The notes under the pieces are model-generated. The model was not told where the DNA came from. It saw only the letters and a list, made by a program, of their open reading frames with translations, and did no database searches. DNA of 64,000 bases from Streptomyces sp. WP-1 (lineage in GTDB: Bacteria > Actinomycetota > Actinomycetes > Streptomycetales > Streptomycetaceae), in the NCBI RefSeq assembly GCF_030450125.1, contig NZ_CP123923.1, positions 4,526,001 through 4,590,000 on the forward strand, given 5' to 3'. Positions 31,960-40,544 of this stretch are shown in pieces. The position numbers and the translations under genes are program-made. Within the stretch, counting starts at the first letter, position 1, and every line of letters starts with the position of its first letter.

Positions 31960-33183
31960 ATGGACACCCGTCTCACCGCCGAGCAGGACGAGATCCGCCG
32001 GTCCCTGCGCGAGCTGCTCCGAGCCCGGTGCGGCTCGGGCGAGTCGCGGGCCGCCGTCGACACCCCGGCCGGGTACGACCCGCTGCTGTGGGCCGCGCTG
32101 GCCGAGCGGCTCGGGCTGCCGGGCCTCGCGCTGCCCGAGCGGTACGGCGGGGTCGGCTGCTCGGTCACCGAACTGGCCCTCGCCTGCGAGGAGACGGGCC
32201 GCGCCCTCGCCCCCTCCCCGCTGCTCGCCACCTGCGTGCTCGCCGCCCCGCTGATCCTCGCCCTCGGCACCGAGACCCAGCGCGCGCGGCTGCTGCCCCG
32301 GATCGCCGCGGGCACTCTCACCGCGGCGCTCGCCGTACCGGGCCCGGACCTGGCCGGCGCGCTGGCCCTGACCGGCGCGAACGGCGGGTACACCGCCGGG
32401 GGCGGCCGGGCGGGCGGGGTGCAGGCCGGGCGCGGCCCCGACGGATGGCGGCTGTACGGGCAGGTGGACCAGGTCCTCGACGGGCACAGCGCCGGACTGC
32501 TGCTGGTCGCCGCGCACACCGGGGGGTACGCCCGCGCGCGGACACGGCTGTTCCTGGTCGAGGGGGATGCCGTGGGCGTCGTACGGATCCGGCGGACGGC
32601 GCTGGACGCGACGCGGCCGCAGGGGCGGGTGCAACTGCGAGAGGTCAGGGGGGAGTTGCTGGGGCCCGAGGAGGGGGCGGAGGCGCGGGAGGCGTTCGCG
32701 GCGCTCGGGGATCCGGTCGCCGCCGTCCTCGCCGCCGAGGCCGTGGGGGCGGCGGACCGGGTGCTGGAGCGGACGGTGGAGTACGTCGGGCGGCGCGAGC
32801 AGTTCGGGCGGCCCGTGGGGTCCTTCCAGGCGGTCAAGCACCGGCTGGCGGAGGTCTACGCGGGGGTGCGGGCGGCACGGTCGGCCGCGTACTACGCCGC
32901 ATGGGCGACGGCGGGCGGAGCGGGCGAGGGGTTCGGGGGACCGGCGCTCGCACAGGCGCTGGAGGCGCTGCGGACGGCGGCGGCCGAGGGGATCCAGCTG
33001 CACGGGGGGATCGGGTTCACCTGGGAGCACGACGCGCACCTGTACTTCAAGCGGGCGGCCGGTGACGAACTGCTGTTCGGGCCGGGGCACCGGCTGCGGG
33101 GGCGGGCGGCGGAGCGGGCCGGGCTGTTCGGGGCGGCGGGGGAGACCGGGCTGTTCGGGGCGGCGGGGAAGGTGGGGGCGTGA
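31960..33183 (+). CDS. Acyl-CoA dehydrogenase, beta-type with GGIGFTWE motif
   Basis: A 407-residue acyl-CoA dehydrogenase. GLPGLALPERYGGVGCSVTE, ALACEETGRALAPSPLLATCVLA, then VEYVGRREQFGRPVGSFQAVKH (near residue 285) and IQLHGGIGFTWEHDAHLYFKRA (near residue 345) define it. This C-terminal motif matches the FadE27/29-type subunit. It ends with an unusual degenerate Gly/Ala tail containing a doubled GLFGAAG. ATG 31960 follows GGAAGGG. Its stop overlaps the next gene as GTGA. A potential partner is the alpha-type dehydrogenase at 17117, which lacks an adjacent partner. Confidence 0.91.
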   Translation: MDTRLTAEQDEIRRSLRELLRARCGSGESRAAVDTPAGYDPLLWAALAERLGLPGLALPERYGGVGCSVTELALACEETGRALAPSPLLATCVLAAPLILALGTETQRARLLPRIAAGTLTAALAVPGPDLAGALALTGANGGYTAGGGRAGGVQAGRGPDGWRLYGQVDQVLDGHSAGLLLVAAHTGGYARARTRLFLVEGDAVGVVRIRRTALDATRPQGRVQLREVRGELLGPEEGAEAREAFAALGDPVAAVLAAEAVGAADRVLERTVEYVGRREQFGRPVGSFQAVKHRLAEVYAGVRAARSAAYYAAWATAGGAGEGFGGPALAQALEALRTAAAEGIQLHGGIGFTWEHDAHLYFKRAAGDELLFGPGHRLRGRAAERAGLFGAAGETGLFGAAGKVGA

Positions 33184-33743
33184 GGGGCGCGGGGCGCGAA
33201 GACGGTCCCGGTGCGCAGGCGCAGGCGCAGGCGCGGGCGCGGGCGCGGGCCGGGTTCGGGGTGCGGGTGGTGCGGAAGGTGTCCGCAAGCCGGGGGTTCG
33301 CCCGGGTCGCCCCCTACGTGATCCCGGCACTCGACCGGGGCGTGCACCGGCTCACCCGGGGGCGCAGGCTGCTCAGCACGGCGATGCTGCCCGGGGTGGT
33401 CCTCACCTCCGAGGGCGCCCGCAGCGGGCTGCCGCGCAGGACACCGCTGGCCTGCATACCGGAGGAGGGGAGGGAGGGCGGGCGGAGCTGGATCCTGGTC
33501 GGGTCCAACTTCGGGCGGCCCGGGCATCCCGCCTGGACCCACAATCTGCTCGCCCGGCCCCGGGCGTCGATCAGCTGGCGGGGCGCGGACGTGACCGTCA
33601 CCGCCGTACTCCTGGAGGGGGAGGAGCGGGCCGTGGTGTGGGCGGCGGCCCTCGCGTTCTGGCCGCCGTACGCCGCGTACCAGAGGCGGATCAGCCGTCA
33701 GATCAGGCTCTTCCGGCTGACCGAGCACGTGTCCGGCCGCTGA
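33180..33743 (+). CDS. Deazaflavin (F420)-dependent nitroreductase-family oxidoreductase
   Basis: A 187-residue member of the DDN/FDOR-A family: a split beta-barrel with LPGVVLTSEGARSGLPRRTPLACIP near residue 71, then SWILVGSNFGRPGHPAWTHNLLARPRASI and a Trp-rich end. These proteins use F420H2 for quinone, nitro or enone reduction, mostly in actinobacteria. GTG 33180 overlaps the dehydrogenase stop. The N-terminus contains a hexamer-repeat-encoded QAQAQARARARA stretch, so the functional start may lie further in. The pairing with an acyl-CoA dehydrogenase operon suggests reductive chemistry in the same pathway. Confidence 0.87.
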   Translation: MRGAGREDGPGAQAQAQARARARAGFGVRVVRKVSASRGFARVAPYVIPALDRGVHRLTRGRRLLSTAMLPGVVLTSEGARSGLPRRTPLACIPEEGREGGRSWILVGSNFGRPGHPAWTHNLLARPRASISWRGADVTVTAVLLEGEERAVVWAAALAFWPPYAAYQRRISRQIRLFRLTEHVSGR

Positions 33744-33755
33744 GCGCCCCCGCGG

Positions 33756-34373
33756 TCAGAGCGTCGCCAGCCGCTCCACCAGCAGGAACGCGCCGATGCC
33801 GAGCATCGCCGCGCCCGAGGTGCGGGTCACCGCGCGGGCCGCGGCCGGGCGGGCAGCGAGCAGGGCGCGGGCGAGGACGCCGACCGTGAGGTAGACGGCC
33901 GCGCAGCACGCCATGTGCAGCAGGCCGAGGGCCGCGGTCTGCGCGGGGACGGGCAGACGGGCGCCGCGCAGGGTGAGGAACTGGGGGAGCACGGAGAGGT
34001 AGAGCAGCAGGCCCTTGGGGTTCAGGCCGCTGATCGTGGCCCCGCGCAGGAAGAGGCGGCCCTGGGCGGTCTCCGCCGGGCCCGCCTGCGGGGCGGCCGG
34101 GCGGCGCAGGACGCCCCAGCCCAGCCACAGCAGATAGCCGGCGCCCGCCACGGTCAGCGCCGTCAGCAGCCGGGGCGAGCCCGCGACCAGCACCGCGAGG
34201 CCGGCCGCCGCCAGGGCCGTGTGCAGGGCGTATCCGCAGACCAGGCCCGCCACCGCGCGCGGGACCCGGGCGCCGCGCAGGGCGGTCGCGATGACGTACG
34301 CCCAGTCGGCGCCCGGCACGCACACCAGCAGCAGGTCCACGACGAGGAAGGAGAAGAGCAGTCCCGAGTCCAT
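33756..34373 (-). CDS. LysE/RhtB-family amino-acid exporter
   Basis: A 205-residue membrane protein with about six hydrophobic helices. It starts MDSGLLFSFLVVDLLLVCVPGADWAYVIATALRG, contains the conserved GYALHTALAAAGLAVLV and GLNPKGLLLYLSVLPQFLTL (near residue 113), and ends with further helices. It is divergent from an Lrp regulator, the classic lysE/lysG-like or rht/lrp arrangement in which amino acid excess induces export. ATG 34373 has no clear ribosome site and may be leaderless; an upstream frame from 34457 would overlap the lrp gene start. Confidence 0.9.
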   Translation of the reverse strand: MDSGLLFSFLVVDLLLVCVPGADWAYVIATALRGARVPRAVAGLVCGYALHTALAAAGLAVLVAGSPRLLTALTVAGAGYLLWLGWGVLRRPAAPQAGPAETAQGRLFLRGATISGLNPKGLLLYLSVLPQFLTLRGARLPVPAQTAALGLLHMACCAAVYLTVGVLARALLAARPAAARAVTRTSGAAMLGIGAFLLVERLATL

Positions 34374-34434
34374 GAAGGGGACATTAGGCGCGATCGCCCC
34401 GAAAGTGTTCCCGAAAATTGCGCATGATCCGGGC

Positions 34435-34446
34435 CTTTGCGCAAAG
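34435..34446. promoter_or_regulatory. Palindrome CTTTGCGCAAAG, likely Lrp site
   Basis: A perfect 12-bp palindrome, nine bases before the lrp start and 61 bp from the exporter start. The short AT-rich arms fit Lrp/AsnC operators; position suggests self-repression and activation of the exporter. Confidence 0.6.
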
Positions 34447-34455
34447 ATCTGCTCC

Positions 34456-34908
34456 ATGGACGACGTGGACCGGAAGATCCTTGCCGAGCTTCAGCAGGAC
34501 GGGCGGCTGACCGTGACCGAGCTGGCCGCGCGGGTGCGACTCAGCGTCTCGCCGTGCCACCGCCGGCTGCGTGAGCTGGAGCGCTCCGGTGCGATCCAGG
34601 GCTACCGGGCGGTGGTGGACGCGACGGCGCTCGGGCTGAACTTCGAGGCGCTGGTCTTCGTGTCCATGCGGCAGGAGGACCGGGACACGGTGGCCGAGTT
34701 CGAGCGGGCGGTCGGCGAGCTGGACCATGTGCTGGACGCGCAGCGGCTGTTCGGGGAGCCGGACTACCTCCTGCGGGTGGCAACGGCCGACCTCGCGGCG
34801 TTCCAGCGGCTGTACGACGAGCGGCTCGCGACGCTGCCGGGGGTGCAGCGGCTGACGTCCACCCTGGTGATGAAGCACGTCGTACGGGACCGGCCGCTCC
34901 CGGCGTGA
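34456..34908 (+). CDS. Lrp/AsnC-family transcriptional regulator
   Basis: A 150-residue regulator. AsnC-type helix-turn-helix at residues 1-60 (MDDVDRKILAELQQDGRLTVTELAARVRLS, then CHRRLRELERSGAIQGYRAV), then the RAM/effector domain (LGLNFEALVFVSMRQEDRDT, then FGEPDYLLRVATADLAAFQRLYDERLA). Length is normal for a single-unit Lrp. Divergent from a LysE-type exporter, its likely target. A palindrome and a shared divergent promoter lie between them. A hairpin follows its stop. Confidence 0.93.
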   Translation: MDDVDRKILAELQQDGRLTVTELAARVRLSVSPCHRRLRELERSGAIQGYRAVVDATALGLNFEALVFVSMRQEDRDTVAEFERAVGELDHVLDAQRLFGEPDYLLRVATADLAAFQRLYDERLATLPGVQRLTSTLVMKHVVRDRPLPA

Positions 34909-34931
34909 GCCCCTTGCCCCCGGACAGCGCG

Positions 34932-34967
34932 GCAGGCGGCGGCTCACGTCGGTGAACCACCGCCTGC
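34932..34967. terminator. Hairpin between convergent lrp and TetR genes
   Basis: GCAGGCGG at 34932-34939 pairs with CCGCCTGC at 34960-34967 around a 20-base loop, positioned in the 105 bp between the two stops. It is likely a shared terminator, without a T tract. Confidence 0.55.
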
Positions 34968-35013
34968 AAGACAGGACTTGGCTGCTAACGGGACGTACTC
35001 GCCCCTATCGGTG

Positions 35014-35661
35014 CTATTTCGACGGCTTGCGCCCCGTGACGCCCAGGTGGATCAACAGGGCCAGATTGGGCTTGAGTTCTGCCTGCTTGACGCCCCAGGA
35101 GGTGAAGCCCTTCTGGTGGGCGGCGACCGCGGCGAGCATGGCGACGAGGGAGCCGGCCACCGCGGAGGGGTTCACGTCCTTGTCCACGCGGCCCTTGGAC
35201 TGGAGTTCCGCGATCGAGTCGGCGAGCGAGTTGTTCACCGAGTTCAGGATCTTCATACGGATCTTGTAGAACCGTTTGTCCCCTTCGGCGGCGCCGAGGT
35301 CGACCACGCGCAGGATCGCGTCGTGCCTCTTCCAGAAGTCCAGGAAGCCGTCCACGAGTTCCTGCGAGGTCTGCCAGCCGGACTTGCCGGCCCAGGAGCG
35401 TCCCTCGACCAGCTCGGTCAATCCGGCGCCCTCGGCGGCCATTTGGTCGGCGATCTCCAGGACGGCACCCTCGACGTCCGGGAAGTACTGGTAGAAGGTC
35501 GCGGGCGAAGTTCCCGCCTTCCGGGCGACATCGATGACCTTGACGTCCCGGTACGGGGAGGAGCTGAGCATCTCGCTGAGGCAGTCGAGCAGCTTCTGCC
35601 GGGTCGCCTGCCCACGCCTACCGGCCACGCGGCCGTCGACGGTACGCACTTGTCCTGTCAT
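35014..35661 (-). CDS. TetR-family regulator, candidate master regulator of the catabolic island
   Basis: A 215-residue TetR. A basic N-terminus leads to the helix-turn-helix (RQKLLDCLSEMLSSSPYRDVKVIDVARKAGTSPATFYQYFPDVEGAVLEI, residues about 20-70), well conserved with TFYQYFPD. The ligand domain follows (VDGFLDFWKRHDAILRVVDLGAAEGDKRFYKIRMKILNSV), ending in SAVAGSLVAMLAAVAAHQKGF. This is the layout of regulators of lipid or sterol-type catabolism. A degenerate CTGAC-N5-GTCAG copy overlaps its ATG, so autorepression is likely. It is inside the island, and the other TetR (21961) has a different palindrome. Assignment is inference. Confidence 0.9.
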   Translation of the reverse strand: MTGQVRTVDGRVAGRRGQATRQKLLDCLSEMLSSSPYRDVKVIDVARKAGTSPATFYQYFPDVEGAVLEIADQMAAEGAGLTELVEGRSWAGKSGWQTSQELVDGFLDFWKRHDAILRVVDLGAAEGDKRFYKIRMKILNSVNNSLADSIAELQSKGRVDKDVNPSAVAGSLVAMLAAVAAHQKGFTSWGVKQAELKPNLALLIHLGVTGRKPSK

Positions 35662-35669
35662 GCCGTCAG
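35655..35669. promoter_or_regulatory. Degenerate CTGAC-N5-GTCAG copy over the TetR start codon
   Basis: CTGTCATGCCGTCAG, one changed base, contains the TetR start codon on the minus strand. If bound, it would stop initiation and repress the regulator itself. Confidence 0.5.
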
Positions 35670-35783
35670 CTTACCGAGGGGTGATGGGAGCGCGATTCGG
35701 CCGACTGCAAATGGGGTGCGCGGGCCCATCGAGCCTGGTGTGCCTGGTCTGCGCGCTGCGCGACACCCGGTTACTTTGACGAC

Positions 35784-36704
35784 ATGGCCGAAAACAGGGC
35801 ATCCATGAACGAAGAGCCACACGAGGGTGGCAAACCGGCCTCGGCCCCGCACCCAGCCCCCACCGAGGACCCGTCCCCCACCGCATCCCCTACCGAATCC
35901 ACCACCGCATCCCCTACCGAATCCGCCGCCGAGGCTTCCGCCGAACCCACCCCCGAAACTCCTGCCGGATCCGCCGCCGATTCCCCCGCCGGGGAGCCGG
36001 GCCCCTACCCCGAAGGCACCCCCTGCTGGCTCGACGCCCAGCTGTCCGACGTCGAGGGCGGCAAGCGGTTCTACGGGGACCTCTTCGGCTGGAGCTTCCA
36101 GGAGGGGGAGGCCGGGTCCGTGTGGGCCACGCTGGACGGGCGGCCGGTGGCGCAGCTGGGGCGGAAGGCGGACGGGCGGATGCCCACCGTCTGGACCGTG
36201 TACTTCGCGACGCCGGACATCCAGACGCTCGGCCGCAGGATCACCGCGACCGGCGGCCGGCTGGTCGTGACCCCGTACCCGGTCGCCGAACTCGGCCGGG
36301 CCGCCCTCGCCGCCGACCCCGAGGGCGCGGTGTTCGGGCTGTGGCAGGCGCGCCGCCACCCCGGATTCGGGGTGCGCCACGAGCCCGGCACCTTCGTCTG
36401 GGCCGAGCTGTACACCCGCGACACCACCGGCGCGAACACCTTCTACGGCGGCCTGTTCCACCACGCCCTGTTCGCCCCCGGCGCCGACCCCGACTTCGGC
36501 CGCGCCGACGTCACCGACGTCTTTCCCGCCGAGATGCCCCCGCACATCCTCGCCCACTTCCGCGTCACCGGCCTCGACGAGGCGCTCGGCACCGTCCGGC
36601 GGCTCGGCGGCCGGGTGCAGGCGCCCCCGTTCGAGGCGTCGTACGGACGGGTGGCCGTCGTCACCGACAATCAAGGGGCGTCGTTCGCACTACTGGAGCG
36701 GTAG
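35784..36704 (+). CDS. VOC-family protein, two glyoxalase-like domains
   Basis: A 306-residue protein. A low-complexity acidic Pro/Ser/Thr leader of about 70 residues (TPTEST-like repeats) is followed by two vicinal-oxygen-chelate domains: GTPCWLDAQLSDVEGGKRFY...GLWQARRHPGFG, then GTFVWAELYTRDTTGANTFYGGLFHHALF...RVAVVTDNQGASFALL. Repeats of FYGDLFGW/FYGGLFHH mark each unit. Such two-domain proteins include glyoxalases, resistance proteins and hydroxylase-like proteins; metal ligands cannot be assigned here. The leader makes the true start uncertain, with ATG 35805 possible. In S. coelicolor, from memory, a similar gene lies beside afsK. Confidence 0.8.
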   Translation: MAENRASMNEEPHEGGKPASAPHPAPTEDPSPTASPTESTTASPTESAAEASAEPTPETPAGSAADSPAGEPGPYPEGTPCWLDAQLSDVEGGKRFYGDLFGWSFQEGEAGSVWATLDGRPVAQLGRKADGRMPTVWTVYFATPDIQTLGRRITATGGRLVVTPYPVAELGRAALAADPEGAVFGLWQARRHPGFGVRHEPGTFVWAELYTRDTTGANTFYGGLFHHALFAPGADPDFGRADVTDVFPAEMPPHILAHFRVTGLDEALGTVRRLGGRVQAPPFEASYGRVAVVTDNQGASFALLER

Positions 36705-36852
36705 GACATCCCGATTTGTCCTCGGGTTCGCAACCGGCCGCCCGGCCAGGAAGAATCGGGGTGCGTGCCGCCATGGCGGTGCGGTGGTGAGACGCTGCAC
36801 TTTGGTCGCGTAAAAAGGGCCGGCGCGGCCGGTACGGGGAGGTGGCAGGCAA

Positions 36853-39228
36853 GTGGATCAGCTGACGCAGCACGATCCGCGGCGGATCGGGCCGTTCGAG
36901 GTGCTGGGCCGGCTGGGTGCCGGCGGCATGGGGCTGGTCTATCTCGCGCGCTCGGCGTCCGGCCGGCGCGTGGCGATCAAGACGGTGCGCACGGAACTGG
37001 CCGAGGACCAGCTCTTCCGGGTCCGCTTCACCCGCGAGGTGGAGGCGGCCCGCGCGGTCTCCGGCTTCTACACGGCCGCCGTGGTCGACGCCGACCCGCG
37101 CGCCGCCGTGCCGTGGCTGGCCACCGCCTATGTGCCCGCGCCCTCTCTCGAGGAGATAGTGAACGAGTGCGGGCCGCTGCCGGCGCAGGCCGTGCGCTGG
37201 CTCGCCGCGGGCGTCGCCGAGGCCCTCCAGTCCATCCACGGCGCGGGCCTGGTCCACCGCGACCTCAAGCCGTCCAATGTGCTCGTGGTCGAGGACGGCC
37301 CCCGGGTGATCGACTTCGGCATCGCGTCCGGCGTCTCGAACACCCGTCTGACGATGACGAACGTCGCCGTCGGCACCCCCGCCTACATGTCCCCGGAGCA
37401 GGCCAAGGACTCCCGCAGCGTCACCGGCGCCAGCGATGTCTTCTCGCTCGGCTCCATGCTGGTCTTCGCGGCCACCGGGCACCCGCCCTTCCACGGCGCC
37501 AACCCGGTCGAGACCGTGTTCATGCTGCTGCGCGAGGGCCCCGACCTCACCGGTCTGCCGGACGAGCTGCGCCCGCTCATCGAGGTCTGTATGCAGATGG
37601 AGGCTCCCGGCCGTCCGTCGCCCGCCGACCTCCAGGCCCAGCTCGCGCCGCATCTCTTCGGTTCCGGCTCGGACGACAGCGGCACCGCCTCCGCCTGGCT
37701 GCCCGATCACGCGGTGGCCCTGATCGAGTCCCGCCGCGGCGGCCGCCCGGCCCCCAAGCCCGCCCCGGCGACGACCGCTCACGGCCCGCGCCCCACCGGA
37801 CCCGGGCCGCGCCCCACCGCGGGCCCGGTCGTCCCGCCGCCGCCCCCGTACGACCCGCCGGTCCCGTCGGCCTCCTTCGCGGCCCCGGCCGCCGCCCCCG
37901 ACACCGGCCCGGTCCGGCTGGCCGGCGCCCCGGTCCCGATCGGCCCCGGCCCGCGCGTCGCCGACGCCCGCGCCGCCGCCGTCAAGGCGCCCCCGCCGGA
38001 GGCCGGACTGGTCGCCAACTGGTCCCGCCCGCGCCCCGGGGTGGCCGGCGCCGACCCCGCCGTACCGTCCGCCCCGCCCGGTCCCCCGGAGCCGGCGAGC
38101 GGCTGGCGCCCCTGGCGTTTCCGCATGTCGAACGACGTCTGGGGCACCCCCTCCGTCGACGGCGACCTCGTCTACGTCACCTCCTTCGAGGTGCACGCCC
38201 TCGATGTGGGCACCGGCCGGCGCCGCTTCAAGACGCGGGACGTGGCCTGGTCCATGGCGGTCGCGGACGGGCGGGTGCACGCCTCCGACGGCCCCACCCT
38301 GTTCGCCCTCGACGCCCGCGAGGGCACCGATCTGTGGCGGCTGTCCACGGACGCCTGGGTGTACTCCCTCAAGGCCGACCACGGCACGGTCGTCACCGGC
38401 ACCCGGGGCGGCGGCGTCCAGGCGTGGGAGGCGTCGAGCGGGCAGCGGCTGTGGGAGATCAGCGGCTGCCAGACCGACTTCGAGACCCCCGAGGCGGGCC
38501 CGCACGTCCACGACGGCACGGTCTACGTCTGGCAGGACGCCCGGCTGCGCGCGCTGGACGCCCGTACCGGCGACGAGCGCTGGGCGTACCCGATCGGCGA
38601 CGCGGCCTCCTGCGGCGGCGTCCCGGTCCGGATCACCCCGGCCCCCGACGGCTATGTGTACATCTGCGCCGGCAGCCGCGTCCTCGCCGTCGAGGCGGTC
38701 AGCGGAATGGTGCGCTGGCACTTCGAGGCCCCGGCGGTCTTCCTCGGCCCGCCCGCCTTCGCGCCCGGCCCCGCCGTCACCGGCGGCGGTGTCTACCTCG
38801 CCGACTACCTCGGCACGGTCTACGCCCTCGACGCCACCGACGGCCGCGACCGCTGGCGTATCGCCACCGAGGCCCGCTCCTCCATCGAGCCGGTCCTGGT
38901 GGCCGCGGGGCACGTCCATGTCGGCAGCGGCAAGGGCCTGTACACCCTGGACGCGGTCACCGGCACCCCCAAGTGGCGCTTCCAGGCGGGCGGGGACGTG
39001 GTGGGCGCCCCGGCGGTCGCGGAGGGCCGGATCCACTTCGGCTCCACCGACCACCTCCTGTACACCCTCAAGGCCGACGACGGCCGGCTCCGCTGGAAGC
39101 TGGCCACCGGCGGCGAGATCACCGGCTCCCCGGTGGTCAGGGACGGGGTGGTGTACGCGTGCAGCAAGGACCGCTGCGTGTACGCGCTGGACGCGGAGAA
39201 GGGCACGGGGACGGCTCGTACGGCCTGA
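36853..39228 (+). CDS. afsK: Serine/threonine protein kinase AfsK
   Basis: A 791-residue kinase. The N-terminal kinase domain holds the P-loop [16 protein letters not shown], the Lys of [10 protein letters not shown], the catalytic loop [11 protein letters not shown], the DFGIASG loop and SPEQAK (residues about 12-265). A Pro/Ala-rich linker follows, then from about residue 425 a beta-propeller of PQQ-like repeats ([58 protein letters not shown] and others). This matches AfsK, the membrane-associated kinase that phosphorylates AfsR and controls antibiotic production and hyphal growth. GTG 36853 gives [19 protein letters not shown]. Here a catabolic block separates it from higA-like, afsS and afsR. 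Confidence 0.95.
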   Translation: MDQLTQHDPRRIGPFEVLGRLGAGGMGLVYLARSASGRRVAIKTVRTELAEDQLFRVRFTREVEAARAVSGFYTAAVVDADPRAAVPWLATAYVPAPSLEEIVNECGPLPAQAVRWLAAGVAEALQSIHGAGLVHRDLKPSNVLVVEDGPRVIDFGIASGVSNTRLTMTNVAVGTPAYMSPEQAKDSRSVTGASDVFSLGSMLVFAATGHPPFHGANPVETVFMLLREGPDLTGLPDELRPLIEVCMQMEAPGRPSPADLQAQLAPHLFGSGSDDSGTASAWLPDHAVALIESRRGGRPAPKPAPATTAHGPRPTGPGPRPTAGPVVPPPPPYDPPVPSASFAAPAAAPDTGPVRLAGAPVPIGPGPRVADARAAAVKAPPPEAGLVANWSRPRPGVAGADPAVPSAPPGPPEPASGWRPWRFRMSNDVWGTPSVDGDLVYVTSFEVHALDVGTGRRRFKTRDVAWSMAVADGRVHASDGPTLFALDAREGTDLWRLSTDAWVYSLKADHGTVVTGTRGGGVQAWEASSGQRLWEISGCQTDFETPEAGPHVHDGTVYVWQDARLRALDARTGDERWAYPIGDAASCGGVPVRITPAPDGYVYICAGSRVLAVEAVSGMVRWHFEAPAVFLGPPAFAPGPAVTGGGVYLADYLGTVYALDATDGRDRWRIATEARSSIEPVLVAAGHVHVGSGKGLYTLDAVTGTPKWRFQAGGDVVGAPAVAEGRIHFGSTDHLLYTLKADDGRLRWKLATGGEITGSPVVRDGVVYACSKDRCVYALDAEKGTGTARTA

Positions 39229-39360
39229 CGCGCCGGGGCCGCTCCGGCCTCGGACGCGACGGCCGTCGTACCGGTTCACGGAAAAGGCTCCGGACGGCGG
39301 CCGTCCCGGGCCCGACGCCACCCGGCGTGCCCGGACCCCGCCACGCGGTGCGGGCCCCTT

Positions 39361-40134
39361 TCACCGCACCCGGAAACCCCGCCGCCGCGCCGCGAACAGC
39401 TCCGCCTGCCGGGCGGGCGGGAGGTTGCCGAGGGCGATGAGGTGCGGGGCCTGCGCGAAGGCCTGCGCGCGGGCGGCCTCGCGCGCCGCCCACAGGGCCC
39501 GCACGGTCCCCTGCACCCCCGCCGTCGGATACCCGGCGACCACCTCCGCGCAGCGCACCGCCGCCGCCAACGGGTCACCGTCCACCGTGAGTTCGGACAC
39601 CAGACCGATCGCGTGGGCCCGCTCGGCGGAGATCCGCTCGGCCGTCCCCATGAGCATCATCCGGGCCGCCTCCCCGTACGGCATCCGCTCGGCCATGAGC
39701 ACGGACTCGTACGCGCTGACCATGCCGTACGTGGTGTGCGGATCGAAGAACTCCGCCGTGCGGTCCGCGACCACGAACTCGCACTCGCCCAGCAGATAGA
39801 AGGCCCCGCCGCACACCATCCCGCGCACCGCCGCGACGACCGGCTTCCACAGCCCGTTCGCCTTCGGCCCGACGCCCAGCAGCGGATCGTCCTGCGCGTA
39901 CGGCGACGACGGCTGCGGTACGACGGTGTCCCGGTCGATCCCCGTGCAGAACGCCCGCTCCCCGGCCCCGGTGAGCACGACGGCCCGCACGGCGTCGTCG
40001 GACCTCAACCGGCCCCACACCGCCCGGAGTTCCCGCACCATCTCCGCGTCGATGGCGTTGAGCCGCTCGGGCCGGTCCAGGGTGACGACGGCGACCCCGG
40101 TGCCCTCGCCGGCCGTCAGGCGCACGGTGTTCAC
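39361..40134 (-). CDS. Enoyl-CoA hydratase/isomerase family protein
   Basis: A 257-residue crotonase-fold enzyme: VAVVTLDRPERLNAIDAEMVRELRAVWG, AVVLTGAGERAFCTGIDRDT (residues about 55-72), KPVVAAVRGMVCGGAFYLLGECEFVVA, then SAERAHAIGLVSELTV. The second oxyanion strand is GGAFYLLGE; the usual catalytic Glu positions are not obvious, so activity could be isomerase or C-C hydrolase-like. GTG 40134 overlaps the DUF35 stop (GTGA). It is the last gene of a three-gene leftward operon (thiolase, DUF35, hydratase) controlled from 41722, inserted downstream of afsK and convergent with it. Confidence 0.9.
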   Translation of the reverse strand: MNTVRLTAGEGTGVAVVTLDRPERLNAIDAEMVRELRAVWGRLRSDDAVRAVVLTGAGERAFCTGIDRDTVVPQPSSPYAQDDPLLGVGPKANGLWKPVVAAVRGMVCGGAFYLLGECEFVVADRTAEFFDPHTTYGMVSAYESVLMAERMPYGEAARMMLMGTAERISAERAHAIGLVSELTVDGDPLAAAVRCAEVVAGYPTAGVQGTVRALWAAREAARAQAFAQAPHLIALGNLPPARQAELFAARRRGFRVR

Positions 40135-40541
40135 GCGAGCACCCACTGCGGCAGCCCCTCGTGGAAGACCGCCCGCACCCGGGCGCCGATCCGGATGCGC
40201 CCCGGATCGAGGGAGCCGAGCGGCGCGCCCGCCCCGGTGACCAGATTGCCGACCAGCCGGATCCGGGGGGCGTCCGCCAGCTCCACCACGACCACGTTGT
40301 ACGGCGCCTGTTCCGCGTACGCGGGCAGCAGCGGCGGGTGCGGGACGACGTACGACCACACGCGCCCGCGCCCCGACATCGGCTGCCACCCGCTCGCGAA
40401 GGACCGGCAGTGCGGGCAGCAGGGCCGGGGCGGGAAGCGGGGCTCGCCGCACCCCGAGCAGGTCTGTACGCGCAGTTCGCCGCGGGCCGCGTACTCCCAG
40501 AAGGGCGCGCCGTCGGCGTCGGTGACCGGCTTCAGCATCAT
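40131..40541 (-). CDS. DUF35 / Zn-ribbon OB-fold protein
   Basis: A 136-residue zinc-ribbon/OB-fold protein: RVQTCSGCGEPRFPPRPCCPHC (CxxC...CxxC, residues about 26-45), then RVWSYVVPHPPLLPAYAEQAPYNVVVVELADAPRIRLVGNL. The same family as the product at 28125. It sits between a thiolase-like gene (3-bp gap) and the hydratase (GTGA overlap). That order, thiolase then DUF35, is the strongest evidence that the two gene products form a complex, as Ltp/DUF35 pairs do in sterol side-chain degradation. No catalytic residue of its own is expected. Confidence 0.92.
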   Translation of the reverse strand: MMLKPVTDADGAPFWEYAARGELRVQTCSGCGEPRFPPRPCCPHCRSFASGWQPMSGRGRVWSYVVPHPPLLPAYAEQAPYNVVVVELADAPRIRLVGNLVTGAGAPLGSLDPGRIRIGARVRAVFHEGLPQWVLA

Positions 40542-40544
40542 GGC

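Noticed and set aside
36661..39321. Long open frame of 886 codons on the minus strand
   Set aside because: It lies wholly antisense to afsK, whose kinase and PQQ-repeat motifs are clear. The antisense text is Gly/Arg/Val-rich with no family match, as expected from GC-rich third positions.
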